Positions 22,891 through 34,603 of a stretch of 64,000 nucleotides of DNA are shown one piece after another (positions within the stretch are counted from its first letter, which is position 1; each line of letters opens with the position of its first letter). The stretch spans positions 1,611,376-1,675,375 of the forward strand of contig MNCI01017476.1 of the NCBI GenBank assembly GCA_015680685.1, read 5' to 3'. The position numbers were made by a program, and so were the translations under genes. The notes beneath the pieces are model-generated. The model had not been told where the DNA came from and did not search any database. It saw nothing but the letters and a program-made list of their open reading frames with translations. This stretch comes from Gnetum montanum. Lineage: Eukaryota; Streptophyta; Gnetopsida; Gnetales; Gnetaceae.

Positions 22891-24260
22891 ATCAGATACT
22901 TGTTCATTTATTGCACCTATAAAGAGGAGTTTATTAGAAAATTGATCAAAGAGTGAGCACTCCTCCTCTATGGTATCCCATCATAACCAAGACAAGTGAT
23001 CAATGACCACATTCTTAGTCCCCTTTTGATCTATCATTGTAAGATAGAACTCCTATAAGATCACCAACCACCGTATGATATGGGGGCTCACCATTGGCTT
23101 GTTCATGAAGAAGTGAATAGTACTATGATTAGTGGACACAAACACTTTGTATCTAAGCACATAGTACCTGAACTTCTCTAGAGCATACATCACCACCATT
23201 AGTTCTTTCTCCATTGTGATGTGATTCATCTATGCACCCACAATGCTTTGACTTGCACAGTGGATGTAATATGAATGTTTCTTGTCCTCCAACTGTGTAA
23301 GCATGGCTTCCAATGCATAATTTAAAGAGTCTATCATTATATGAGGTTTGGACTAGTGAAGTTTTGGTAGAATTGGAGTCTCTACAAGCTTCTGCTTGAG
23401 GCTTTAGAATGAATTTTTTCATTCCTTGGTCTAAATGAATGAAGAATATTTCTTTGTAAGCTCAACCAAAGATTTTTTGATCTTAGAAAATTTCTCTATA
23501 AAATTCTGATAGTAGCTAGTGTGTTCAAGGAATGACTAGACATCTTTAATGGTTTCCAATTGGCGAGTTATTCCTTGAATGATCCTTATCTTTTCAATCC
23601 CTACCTAAGAAATTATATGCCCCAGTATAATACCCTCCTAGACCATTAGATGGCTCTTCTACTAATTGAGCCAAAGATTCATCTTCACACACCTTTTAAC
23701 CACTTGCTCAAGGTAGTCTAAGGCTTGCTCAAATGTGGGACCATAGGTGGAGAAGTCATCCATGAAGACTTCCATCTTGTTACTAATCTTTTGTTGAAAA
23801 ATACTCAAGACCAAGCATTGGAATGTTGTAGGAGCATTGCATTTATCAAAAGGCATCCTTTAATATGAAAAAGTCCCCCATGAACTCATGAATGTTTTTT
23901 TGGCCTGATCCTCTAGTGTGATCTAGATTTGGTCATAGCCACTATAACCATCCAAAAATATGAAATAGCAATGCCAAGATATAGTGTCCAACACTTGATT
24001 CACAAATGGTAATGGAAAGTGATCTTCAAATGTTTCCATATTTAAAAGCTAGAAGTTAATGAAAATCCATCACTTATCACCTTTCTTTGGCATAATCACA
24101 AGTGGGCTAACCCACTCACTATCTACAATGGAATAGATAACCCCACCTTTAGGAGTTGTTTGATTTCCTCTTTGACTATCTACATCAACTTGGGATTCAA
24201 CCATCATGGTGGCTGCCTCTTTAGCTTCATGGTTGGATCAGTGTATATACGATGTTAGCA
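22891..24260 (-). pseudogene. Element B reverse transcriptase and RNase H
   Basis: RT reads SEWVSPLVIMPKKG near 24110, MPFDKCNAPTTFQ near 23850 and the active site FMDD at 23755-23766 (MEVFMDDFSTYG). RNase H follows: LEKFRYYVLRYKVF, NHSTIHFFMNKPMVSP and GTKNVVIDHLSWL between about 23190 and 22980. The last of these is the D-H-L-S-x-L end motif that is frequent in Athila-type RNase H. Many in-frame TAG codons occur at conserved Gln and Trp positions. Confidence 0.8.
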
Positions 24261-24699
24261 TATCCTAGGATAAATTCCTATGAGTTTAGGATATAACCAA
24301 GAAATTGTTGTTTGCCATTTGTTAATCACCCTCAATAGTATCCATTTTTGTTCAAGAGCAACATTGGCATCAATGATTACCAACTTGCCATTTTTCAAAA
24401 ATGTATACTCCATGTTGATAGGTAGAGTTTTCAACTCTAAGGGCTCTTGTTTAAAATTTTTAGGGATTTCCATCTCTCCCCAATACATATCATCATTTTC
24501 ATCATCAAAGAGTTGGTGATGAACTTACTCCAATTCATTCATGCCTTTAACATAGCCACATGTTAGGCTCTCAGCAAGTTCCATGTAAAGTGTGATGCTT
24601 CTAAGATTCACTGTCAATCACTAGGTGTCCTCCTATTTTTTAGTTACTACGTATAGGCACCTTTGAATATCTACCTCATTTTTATACTACCTACATGTA

Positions 24700-25400
24700 A
24701 AAATGGATGTTCTTTTCATATGATAGAATTTCTACACACAGTTGCACCCTATATCATTGTACGCAATGCATGGAACTTGCTTCTTCTCAATCTTTCTAAA
24801 TGCATTTTCCTTAGAAATCTCCAAAGAAAGATCTCTGATGCTCATTTTTGCATCAATAGTGCTCAACCAAGCCCTTCCAATAATAATTGGAAAGTCCCCC
24901 TTACAATTGTTAACTATGATTACTAGGAAATCAACAAGATACAACTACCCATAGACACTAATCATAATGTCCTCCACTAGTCCTAAAGGAAACAGTGATG
25001 GACTAATTTGTCAATTCTAAATGGATGCTTCTCTTCTTGAGAGGAGGCAAGTTCTAGAAATTGTACATTTCATGAGAAATTAGGTTAAATCCAAAACCTA
25101 AGTTAAGAAGAGCCTTGCATGAATCATTCCTAGTGATCTGCAAATAGATAAGAGGAATTCTAGGATCAACTCGTTTCCTAGGAAGGTTGTCAACCTTGAT
25201 CCAATTAGATATAGCATGGGTTAACATAATTGTCTAGAACTTGGAAGGCATTTGGTTTGAAGGGTTCTCAAAACAAATGGATGTAAAGGATGAAGGAGAT
25301 ATAAGGCAACCACCCACATAAGTAGGTAAAAATTTGGTAGGGCTATTGGTTTAGAAGAATGGTCTTTCATGGGATCTCAATTCTAAACCACTTGGCTAAG
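24700..25400 (-). pseudogene. Element B protease region
   Basis: The 70-codon frame 24732-24944 (YLVDFLVIIVNNCKGDFPII, then GRAWLSTI, then LSLEISKENAFRKIEKK) is the conserved C-terminal part of the protease, also read at 37344-37559 (E), 50169-50381 (D) and 63540-63720 (G). The active-site region lies upstream in element sense, near 25080-25110, and is decayed compared with LLDSGSGVNLIS in D. Confidence 0.75.
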
Positions 25401-25879
25401 GAGCTGACTATAAGTTAATGGCCATGGTATCATTACGTTGTTATGGCTACACTGGAAGCTCATCTTGCATGAATGGAGCATGTGGTAACTGGATTGAGGA
25501 TGGAGGAGCATGTGCTAAAGTATGAGAACGATGATAGGGATATGGGGTTTCCCCTCTAGTATATGGAGAATGAGTTTTGTAATACTCTAGAGGGTAGTAA
25601 TAATGCTAAAACAAAGGGTGACTGGAATAGTCACATAGAGACATTGATTGCTGAACATAGTACCCATACAAATCTAGTTGCCTGTAAGGGTACTTCTGCC
25701 TTGGTAGTGGCATCCCCCATGACTGTAGGTGTTGCCACTATTGATACTACTCATATAGTTGTGGTGGAGCTCCACTTGGATAATAAGCTTGGTTTTGGTG
25801 GTGGAACTACCTTGAGTTGCCTTGAGGATAAGGCAACCTTATAGGTGTTTGCCGTCGTGCTAGTCTAGGATTTAGAGCA

Positions 25880-27592
25880 TACATCTCAAATTCCTATAAG
25901 TGTGAAAAAACAAGGAAACATCCCTTGGGATGTTCATATTGGAAAATGTTGCACCCATCATCATTATCTAATTTTGACTCCACAATCTCTTCTACTATCG
26001 CAACCTTGTCCTTACCTCTTTAGTAGGCATGTTCAACTTCTTTCCTTCTCCTATTGCCACGATCACTACCTTGTTCTTTGGATTCTTTCATAATTTTTAG
26101 ATTAGTTTAAAATCTTTCATCTAAATATTTCCACATTTTGTCAACCTTAGCCAAAATTTTCAATACAAATTTTTGAATTGGCAAGGTTTTTCACTACACC
26201 ACCTCATCAAGTGATGCTTCCCCCTCACTATCACAGAATTGGACCTCCCTTTTTCTAATGGAAGGATCCCAGTTATACTCCTTAACACTTTTTCATTTTC
26301 TCAACTCATCTTCTTCTTTTGCAACCTACTCAATCAACCTTTGAATTTGGTGGGCTCTTAGTTCTGACAGTCTTCCTTGGGCATAGGCCCCAAGAGTTCT
26401 CCTTGTTTCTGATCAAATCCCATCTATGATATGGCGAAGTACCTCCTATTGAGAATAATCATGACCAAGACATCTGTGCAAAAGGAAATAATACCTAGCC
26501 ATGGTTACATTCAAGGGTTCATGTGTTCCTTATCTCTAGCCTTGGATTTGCTTTCACAAATTGGACACTCTAGAATACATCTAATATTTATCATTGAATA
26601 GCTTAATCATTGTACTCCATCTACAAATTGATTCCGACTCTAAGGAGTAGTACCAACTTTCTTCTTTCTTGATGAGTGTTCTAAGGAATATCTTGAGATT
26701 TTACCAATCACTTTCAATATTTTGCAAGGCACAGGCATTGTGAAATTCTTATAAATTTTTTTGAGAATCTAAGCTACATCCCCCTTCAAATCTACGAATA
26801 TTGTTCATGTCTAGCCTCTTGATTCAACTATCTTTCACATGCTTGGTAGGAATTTTTATACCCTCTATGATATTGAGCATATTTTGAGTGCTCAAAAAAG
26901 GTTCATCATCATGATCTTGATGATTCCTATGATGTCCTCTACCATCCCTTTGTTCATGGTAGTCTTTGTGATTATCATTGTTATCTCGTCATCTGTAGTT
27001 ATTCTCAAATTTAGAGGAAGCTAAACTAGATGAAGATGGTGAAGAGGAAGAAGAACTACCACCATCATGTTGTCTACCACTTCCATTTCATTTTTCATGG
27101 CCATGCTCCTTAGAGTCATTGTCATTATGCTTGTCCAAGTTCTCACTTCGACTCCCTTTCTTAGAACTTCCACGACCATGGGGGTCACTGTTACTACAAC
27201 CCAGATTGTTGATCACTAATTTAGAATTTAGATTCAAATATCCTTCACTAGAGTCAAGAGGTTGAGAGTCTACATGTTGAGAATCCTCAAAAATATGTTC
27301 CTCATTATCCTTTTGATTTGGTATGAACCATGGATTAGTGAACCATTTTTCCTTCATGCCTTTGCAGCACTCTCCATGAAGCTCCTCAATGCCCAACCTT
27401 ATAAGGGTTTGCAGTAGCATCTTGGGAATAGAGCCATCAAGTGGCAATACAACATTTTACTTCATGTCTTTCCACCACATTTGTTCATCCTGATTGAGGA
27501 TGTACAAACTCATCAAGATGAGTGTATACCAATCTACATTCTTGTGGTACTATTGACTTAGAATCATCATGCATGCAAGAAAAAGAAGATAT
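25880..27592 (-). pseudogene. Element B gag
   Basis: By comparison with D and G the start codon is at 27592, decayed from ATG to ATA (then TCTTCTTTTTCT, matching the MSSS start of D). A 119-codon piece (27088-27447) is a Lys/Asp/Ser-rich linker ending HGHEK. The capsid core (about 26830-26380) shows EESWYYSLESESICRWSTM and LFNDKY. The zinc-knuckle site at 25915-25953 has two of its Cys changed to Phe. Multiple stops. Confidence 0.75.
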
Positions 27593-27750
27593 TTTTGTTA
27601 GAAATAATTTCTTAATGTTCTTGTAGTATAGTTTTGATTAATTATTAGGTATTTATTTGTATTTTTTCAATGATTATGATTTTATGATTTGATCTAATAA
27701 TCCTAAATAAGATTCACTAAGTTCTAGATAGTGCATGTATCAAACTATAA

Positions 27751-27770
27751 GTCCCTGGTCATAGCACCAA
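27751..27770 (-). other. Element B primer-binding site
   Basis: Plus strand GTCCCTGGTCATAGCACCAA, which in element sense is TTGGTGCTATGACCAGGGAC, directly next to the LTR. Allowing C-to-T decay it fits TGGCGCCGTTGCCGGGGAC, the tRNA-Asp-type site known from plant Athila elements. Confidence 0.85.
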
Positions 27771-28653
27771 TGATGGGTAGTGAGTAGACCCTACACTTAA
27801 CCATATGAATCACTAAGCATTCACATGCAATTTGGTTTAATTCCATAAACTTATAGCCTTCTAAGCACATTAGTCTTCTAGGAAGTAAAACTAACTATTG
27901 CAATCATTGTCTTCCCAATTACACTTATGAAATGCAAAGGTATGGTTAAGTGGAACTGAGGCATATGATATTTATCATTTTTTTGTTTTCTATTTTAAGT
28001 CACCTAAGGGTAAAGACTAATAAATAAAAATAAAATAATTAAATTACTAATTTAGTCTACCTAGCTACTACACCTAACTAATCCTAACATGAGCATCCAT
28101 TCCCACTTGTTGTACACATCCTAACCACGTTTAACGTTACCAGGTTACTAAATGTTAAGCATTACTGGGATTACCAAGCACCAATCATATGCTCAAAGTG
28201 GTCATACTTAGGTGCTTAATTAATTTATATTTAATCTATCTTAATTTATCTTAATTTAGCTTAATTTCTTAAATCATTAAAGGAAATCACATAAAACATT
28301 AATTGCATTAATAATTAATTAATCTATTTCAAAGTGTTGCAAGGTTTATCAAAAAGCTTATCTTTATTACTACATATACTACTATGCTTAGGTACAATAG
28401 TGCTTGAAGAAAGATCTATACACTCTTAACTCCTACTATAGGAACTTAGAAAAATATTCTAACTTTCATGCAAGAAAACTATAAGAGGTCTGCTACAACT
28501 ATGAAAAATATTACCATAAACATGGTGAGTGAGTGTGTATTTATAGGTAAAAATAAACACTATGTTGACAATGCCATGTCAACACATCAAATCATGCATT
28601 GATGAGGCCTAGTTGATAGGGCCCAGTTGAAGCAACCAAATTACAATTCATCA
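27771..28653 (-). repeat. Element B 5' LTR (883 bp)
   Basis: Pairs with 15585-16436: the same termini, the same TTAATTTAGCTTAAT and ATTAATTGCAT blocks, and a TATA box (TATTTATAGG) near 28540. The U3 part is longer and more decayed than in the partner. Ends CATCA at 28653 and is followed by the duplicated AACAC. Confidence 0.9.
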
Positions 28654-30244
28654 AACACCACAAAAATTTGCATCTTATAGAAAATTTTCATCATGTAGCT
28701 TTCACCCCATGAGACCTGAGGCAAAACTTCATTGAAAATAATAAGATTGTAATCCATAGTGAGTAGTTTCACATACTTTATACTTTTGGGGCTGAACAAT
28801 GCCTTACAAGTGGTCAAAGCCTCATTTCCAAAGTGAAAAAAGTCACCTACTATTTATATTTGAACTTTGAGAGTTAAAAATGCCTTTTGAAATGCCAAAA
28901 ATGGTAATTTGATGGATTTTATGGGAGGTATACATTTTTCTACGCTGAAAACACTTATAGGGGATAGATTTCATCTACCCTCACTATGGAGAGGTGGGGA
29001 GTTTCCCCTCCTCACCGTCCCCCACATTCCCTTCCCTCCCCCCCCTTCCTTAGCATGAAGACTACATGCTTAGCTTGGAAACCTTCCCCCTCAACATGGA
29101 AGTTTTCCCCCAACATGGAGGCTCCATCCCTAGTGTAGAAATTGCATCACCCCAACGTTGAAGCCATAATAAACAAATTTCCTCGATCCATGCATTCTAA
29201 TGTCAACCAGCCACTTCAACAAGGATTACAAAAGACTTAGCATGGAAGATTCCTCTTTAGCGTAGAAGGTATGCCCCTGTTACTATTTATAGTAAATGGA
29301 ATGACCATGGGGAAAGGCACTTACTATATATGGTAACCCCCAAAATTTGAACAAGGCAAAAATTTGTAGAAATTTGGCAACCAATTTGTAACCATTATGT
29401 AATCAAATTATAATCAAATCATAAACACTTTTTAGTCCCATTCATGGCCTAAAACCTATAACAACTAGCCTCGACCACCATTTATAGGTTTAGCAATTTT
29501 TTGACATGGTTCAACAATTTTTCTCAAGGTTCTACTTTTGTTTGGTAGTTGAATACATTGAGCACACATCCATTTTCCAAGTAATAGTCCCATTCTTGGG
29601 GCATTTTCAAGCACTCAAGAGCTCTTGCAATCCCCCATGTTTGCATTCTTTTGACCCCTAGCATGGAAGCATTATCACCTTGTGACTTGTGGATTTTTGA
29701 TGTAAACGCTACACTTTTGGGATTTTCAAACCCCACATGGAGCAATCTAGCATCCAAATTTTTTACTTTTCTCATCCCATAAATAGTGACCAATTTTACA
29801 AATCTAAAGTAGCAGCACATGAGGTTCAATAGCATCGGGAGTGCTAGGACATCTAGATCATGGAGTTGATTGCATCAACTTCAACAAACCTTGAAGCCCC
29901 ATCCAAGTGAACCTCCTTATTGCCCATTCAAGAACCATTTTTATACATTCTCTAAATTATTCTCTTTTTTTTCTCTTAATAAAGTTTTAAGTTTTGGATT
30001 TTTTGTACAAAACATTTTTTTTTGTTTTTTTTTTTTTTGTTTTTTTTTGCATTATTAAGATCTACTATCAGTTTTTTCATTCCCACCCCCACCACCCCCC
30101 CGGAATCCCTAGTTGATCTACTAGACTGGCCAAGGTACCTTGGATTCCATTTTTTTTTGAGGCCCTAGGAATTCAAGATTAAGGATTGTTGTGTACCAAG
30201 TCCATCGATCTTTATTCCAACAATCAATTTTTCCAGTTGCAATA
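28654..30244 (+). repeat. Element O 5' LTR (main part; first 8 bp are at 15577-15584)
   Basis: Homologous to 55013-56463 from CACAAAAATTTGCATC onward. It ends in AATA at 30244 (CA decayed to TA), aligned with ACAACA at 56463. An AATAAAG polyadenylation-type signal is near 29976, followed by a T-rich run (30010-30050). It is about 140 bp longer than the 3' copy because of extra C-rich sequence near 28990-29050. B separates the first 8 bp from the rest. Confidence 0.85.
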
Positions 30245-30250
30245 GTTTTC

Positions 30251-30270
30251 TTGGTGCTAGAAGGAGGTCC
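30251..30270 (+). other. Element O primer-binding site
   Basis: TTGGTGCTAGAAGGAGGTCC, six bases after the LTR end, matching the F and X sites. Confidence 0.8.
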
Positions 30271-31780
30271 TCTGCCCAATTTCTATGCCAAAATTTGTCA
30301 GCCATATTGCCAACATTGTCTCCTAGCAGTGAATTTGCACTTTTACAATCAAGACCTTGGAAATCCAATGCTATCCTTACCCCCACCCTATAGTAGAAAC
30401 CCTAGCATGGAAGTTACAAGTAGTTTGGATGTTGAAATTTCACAACACCTGTTGTGAATTTTTAGAACAAAATCCAACATGGACGCCTTAACAACCATTT
30501 AATTTTTGTTACCACATTTTTTGCTACAAAACCAATTTTTATTTCCATACCAACCAAACCTACTTTCCTCCCTTTTGTGATAAAAGTAGGCAACTTGCCA
30601 AAATTATTTTTTAGAAACTACTAGGCCTCCATTTTGGCCTTCAACCTTTCCCCCCTCTCTCTGATGTTGAAGTAGAAGGTGTGGAATTCCCCATCTCACC
30701 TACTTTATTTTCCCCCTTCCATACCCATTATAGAGGTAGTTGGGAGGTCAACATAGAGGGTGTTTAACATCAATGTTTCCAATTTTCCATTTTTGAAAAA
30801 GAAGTAAACACCCTTACCCCCCACTTACTAATTTTAGTAAGTTCTCCATTTTCAATGGTCTTTGTTTCCTTTAATAATTTTTTAATTCTTCCCATTAGGA
30901 TTTACCTACATTTCTTCTGTTTATAACCTTTTTTATCCATTTTTTACATTTGTAATTTTTAGCCTTTTCTCTCCCCCCACCCTTCCCCCCACCCACACAC
31001 TCCCATCCCCTCCACCACACACCACCCCCCTCCCCCCAATCAATGTTGGGATAGAAGGAATGAGATTCCCATCATCTCACCTCCTTTTCTTTCCCCCTCT
31101 ATCACACCCAACATAGAGAAAGTCAAGTAGCTACCATTGGTAAAGTTTGTAACCAACATCCTTGGAGGATGGAATTTGAGCCCAAAAACATCCTTGGAGG
31201 ATTGTTCCAACAAAAATCTCCCATGGTCACGATGCCTTCCTCTAACACTTTTATTTTCTCCATGGGTATGGGAACACCATCTTCCACTCCTTCCTACCCA
31301 ATAACAGTTAGTCCCACACTAGTCATAGTCACACATCAAACTCAATTAATGTTGTAAATAACAAACTATAATACATCAATGTCATTTGCTACACAACATC
31401 AATCTATGCAACCATCGACGATGGTTTTGACCACCACTAATCCATTAACTACCTGTGCAGGGTCCATCATGGAACCCTAATCAACTCAAGGGTCACAAAC
31501 ATCCTTTGTCTCATTTGTGCCTCAAGTACTAACATAAACATCCTTTTCCTTGTTTGGCTCATAAGCTTCAACCATAATGCAACCTCTTCCTTCTATCTTG
31601 CAACCCATAACTAGGCCACAAGCCTCACAACAAATGTCACAACCCTATGCACAAACCTCACAATCAACAGGGCCACCACAGAGCCCAGATCAAGCCTTCC
31701 AAATGATCTAGGACCTAACAAAGGAATTGAAAAGGCTTAAAGCCTCTACTTCATAAAAAATCAAGATTATGAAGTTCTAC
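30271..31780 (+). other. Element O untranslated leader with C-rich tract
   Basis: No coding frame conserved elsewhere in the window. Bases 30968-31037 are almost pure C with A/T spacers, including several runs of five or six C, and would be G-rich on the minus strand. Further C runs are at 30085-30102. From about 31380 the sequence becomes Pro/Gln/Thr-codon-rich and leads into gag. Confidence 0.7.
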
Positions 31781-33622
31781 CAGGATGATCCCATTAGTCC
31801 TATAGTCCCACCCTTGACACTTCCTCCCAGTGTCCCTAATCCTTAATTTATCAAGTATAATGGAAAATGTGATCCAAATGCTTATCTTATTACCTTTCGA
31901 TCTAAAGGATTACTCTTATAGTCATGGCCTCATATCATCATGAAGATTTTTCCTATATCCTTAACTAGAAAAACACTTGATTGGTACTGCACATTATCTA
32001 GAGGATCCATATCCTCTTTGGAGGACTTGATTGCCCAGTTTTTCAACCACTTCAAGTATAACTTAAGGCCTAACGCAATGCTTGACCAACTCATGAAGGT
32101 CAAACAGGGATCCCTAGAACCCATGCAGAAATTCATTCAATGGTGGAATGAACTACTAAATGAAATACTAGAGCCTATAGCCAAAGCACACTTGTTGGCC
32201 ATATTTAAGGGAGTAGTTAATGACTTCATCATGTCCAATCTTGCTACCTTGATTCACAGTCCCTTAGCTAGGAATTTTCTCAAACTAAAAATATAGAGGA
32301 CATTGCAGAGGCCAATCATGATCTGACCTACATAGCATATAAAAATTAACATACATGGAAAGAGAAATAGAAAAATAAATAAAATAATACAACTATAGTG
32401 ACTGTGACCAAAGAAACAAAGATCATGAACCAAGGACCAATGGCCAACCCACCTAAGGCCCCCACTTATGACCACAATAACCAACCATCAACCTTTGGGG
32501 CCATTACATCAACAACCAGAACTAATTTTGAAAAGAAGGACAAGTCTAAGTACATTGTCTTACCTTTAAAGCCATCCAAGCTATTAGACCAAATTTTGAA
32601 AAGTGGGTGTATTCAATATAAATAGATGCCTAAATATTCTTGGAAGAAGCATGATAGACTCTATGAAATAAACAAAGATCCCACTTGAGCAACAAAGGAT
32701 AATCCCGAATTACCTAAGTTCAAGTTAGATTGCTTCTACCACTATCACCAGCTAACTAATCATGATATAGACTTCTACCTTGCACTAAGGGATAACCTGC
32801 AAAGGATGATAGATAAGGGGTTCTAGTCTTAGATGCTTTTAACCTAGTTCAATCATAAAATTAGTTGATGTAGGTCTACAAGGACCCATTGAACGCTAAT
32901 GATAGCCCTTACATCATTTCAACATTTAAGATTGATGACAATTGGAAACTCCCAAAAGAACCATTCATGATCTGAGTACCCCCTTGTGGTGAAAGAACTT
33001 CTTCAGCCTCCATTAGCTTAAGAGCCTCCTACATCATAAGAGTACCATTACGAGTGCCTATGAGGGATTCTTTTGTCATTAGGGTGCCTTAGCCTAACAT
33101 AATCCAACTAGCCATAGCCCAAACAAGCACACAACAACTACCTATGATGGCCAATGCTACTGCCTCTTCCTCACAACCAATAGCTAACAAAGCAAAAGAC
33201 TTTATCCAAACAAAGGAAGAAACATAAGCAAAAGCCTAGCAGTAAGGGTGACAAGTAGACAAAGACATGAAAGGAAGTGGACCCACCAAAGCCCACTCCC
33301 ATATCAGCTATAGCCATGACTTTCTCTACCAACCTCCTTCAATTAGCAAGCCACAGGAGGATCAAAAAACCTATAACCAAAACAACAAGGAAAAGCCCCA
33401 ATAATCACATGGAGGAAGTAAAGCACAACTAGGGTAATAAGCCCACTACCATCGATAAAAACTTTCTCAATGTAATGGAACAAGTCAAGTAATCCCTCAA
33501 GCAGAAGAATACAACTTTAAGTTTATATGACCTGATCATGACCTCTGCCACACATTGTGAGGCATTATCCCCATTGAAAAATCATGTTTTGACATGCTCT
33601 ACTATCATATCCCAAAATTTCA
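31781..33622 (+). pseudogene. Element O gag (C-terminal end cut by element E)
   Basis: Capsid polyprotein. FIKYNGKCDPNAYLITF near 31850 is the conserved gag entry segment. The 118-codon frame 31940-32296 contains LTRKTLDWYCTLSRGSISS, FNHFKYN and LMKVKQGSLEPMQKFIQWWN, the core gag fold. Further on, LDCFYHYHQLTNHDIDFYLA (about 32728-32787) is a Cys/His-containing stretch, and near 33510 LSLYDLIMTSATHCEAL marks the gag-protease junction of Tat elements. The frame ends at about 33622 where E begins. Stops throughout. Confidence 0.8.
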
Positions 33623-34396
33623 TGTTGAATATCTGAAATAGTGGTGTATATTCCATCCTATAAATATAGCACTTAGGCTCATGATTTTCATATAGTTTTT
33701 GTCATAGAGTAACGAAGTTCTTGAAATTTAGTCATTCCAAAGTTAGAATATTTCTAAGTGCCCACAGCAAGAGTTTGAGTATGTACAGATCTTTTTTTGA
33801 GCACTAATGTACTTAAGCACAATAGTGTGATAGAAATAAAGACAATCCCTTTTGATAATCCTTGCAGCATTAAGAATATATTACTGTTTCTTTGAATGTT
33901 TCTTTTAATGCATTTAATATTCATGCACTTTACCTTAATTCACTTTAATTAAGTAATTAATTTCTAGTTGTTAATGAACACAAGCACAACCACTTCAAAC
34001 ATACATGTAGTGCTTGGTAACCTAGAAATGCTTAATGTTTAGTAACCCAGTAGTACTATATGTGTTTAGGATGTGTTCAAAGAGTGGGAATGGGTACTTT
34101 TGTTATGCTAGCTAGGTAGTAGATTAATTAGATATTAAATTCCTCTACCTTTCATTCTTGTTCTAGGAATTTAAACTTATAAAATATAAAATGATAAAAA
34201 TCATATACCTTAATTGCACTTAACCATATACTTATATGTCACGAGTGGGACTAAGAAGACAACAATCATTCCAATTAGATTTCACTTTTTTGAACCAGTG
34301 TACTTAGGAACTTAAGGTCTACAAATTTCAATCAGATCACAGGTAAATGCTTGTGATTTGTATGGTTGGGCATAGGGGGTACCTCATCACTCATTA
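33623..34396 (+). repeat. Element E 5' LTR
   Basis: Ends ACCTCATCACTCATT just before the primer site. Shared LTR landmarks are CTATAAATA near 33658, GAGCACTAATGTACTTAAGCAC, TGCTTGGTAACC near 34013 and TGGGAATGG near 34085. Only one GATATC-like site is left upstream of TATA, so most of U3 is missing or decayed and the start is approximate. Confidence 0.7.
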
Positions 34397-34416
34397 TTGG
34401 CATCATTGCTAGGGAC
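34397..34416 (+). other. Element E primer-binding site
   Basis: TTGGCATCATTGCTAGGGAC, directly after the LTR. Same tRNA-Asp type as in B and D, with C-to-T and G-to-A changes. Confidence 0.8.
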
Positions 34417-34603
34417 CTTTTAGTTGTTACATTCGCTATCTAGGAATTAGTGAAAATTATTTAAGATCATTGTAATGAACCTTAGAGTCATATCATATAT
34501 TAAGATTACTACAACAATTTTTAGATGCACATTGCATTTTTTTATTGTCTAACACAGTATGTCTTGATCTCACAGGAGCGATTCTCTGACAAAATCTGAC
34601 AAA

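Larger units (their letters stand above)
15585..28653 (-). mobile_element. Element B: Athila-like LTR retrotransposon with an extra 3' ORF
   Basis: Complete minus-strand element with LTRs 15585-16436 and 27771-28653 (TGATG...CATCA termini) and target duplication AACAC (15580-15584 and 28654-28658). Order in its own direction: LTR, PBS, gag, protease, RT, RNase H, integrase, spacer, internal promoter-like block, extra ORF, LTR. It inserted 8 bp inside O's 5' LTR. At about 13 kb it is 3 kb longer than D, almost all of it from the extra ORF block. Confidence 0.9.

Noticed and set aside
23153-23422. An 89-codon frame in element B
   Set aside because: It is out of frame with RNase H. The correct frame gives the conserved FYYVLRYKVF-like and DHLS-type motifs, so this ORF is a shadow.
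16374-28624. CRISPR-like array from regularly spaced short palindromes
   Set aside because: Spacing is 14 bp with near-identical units, inside LTR promoters of plant retrotransposons. There are no spacers of CRISPR length and no cas genes.
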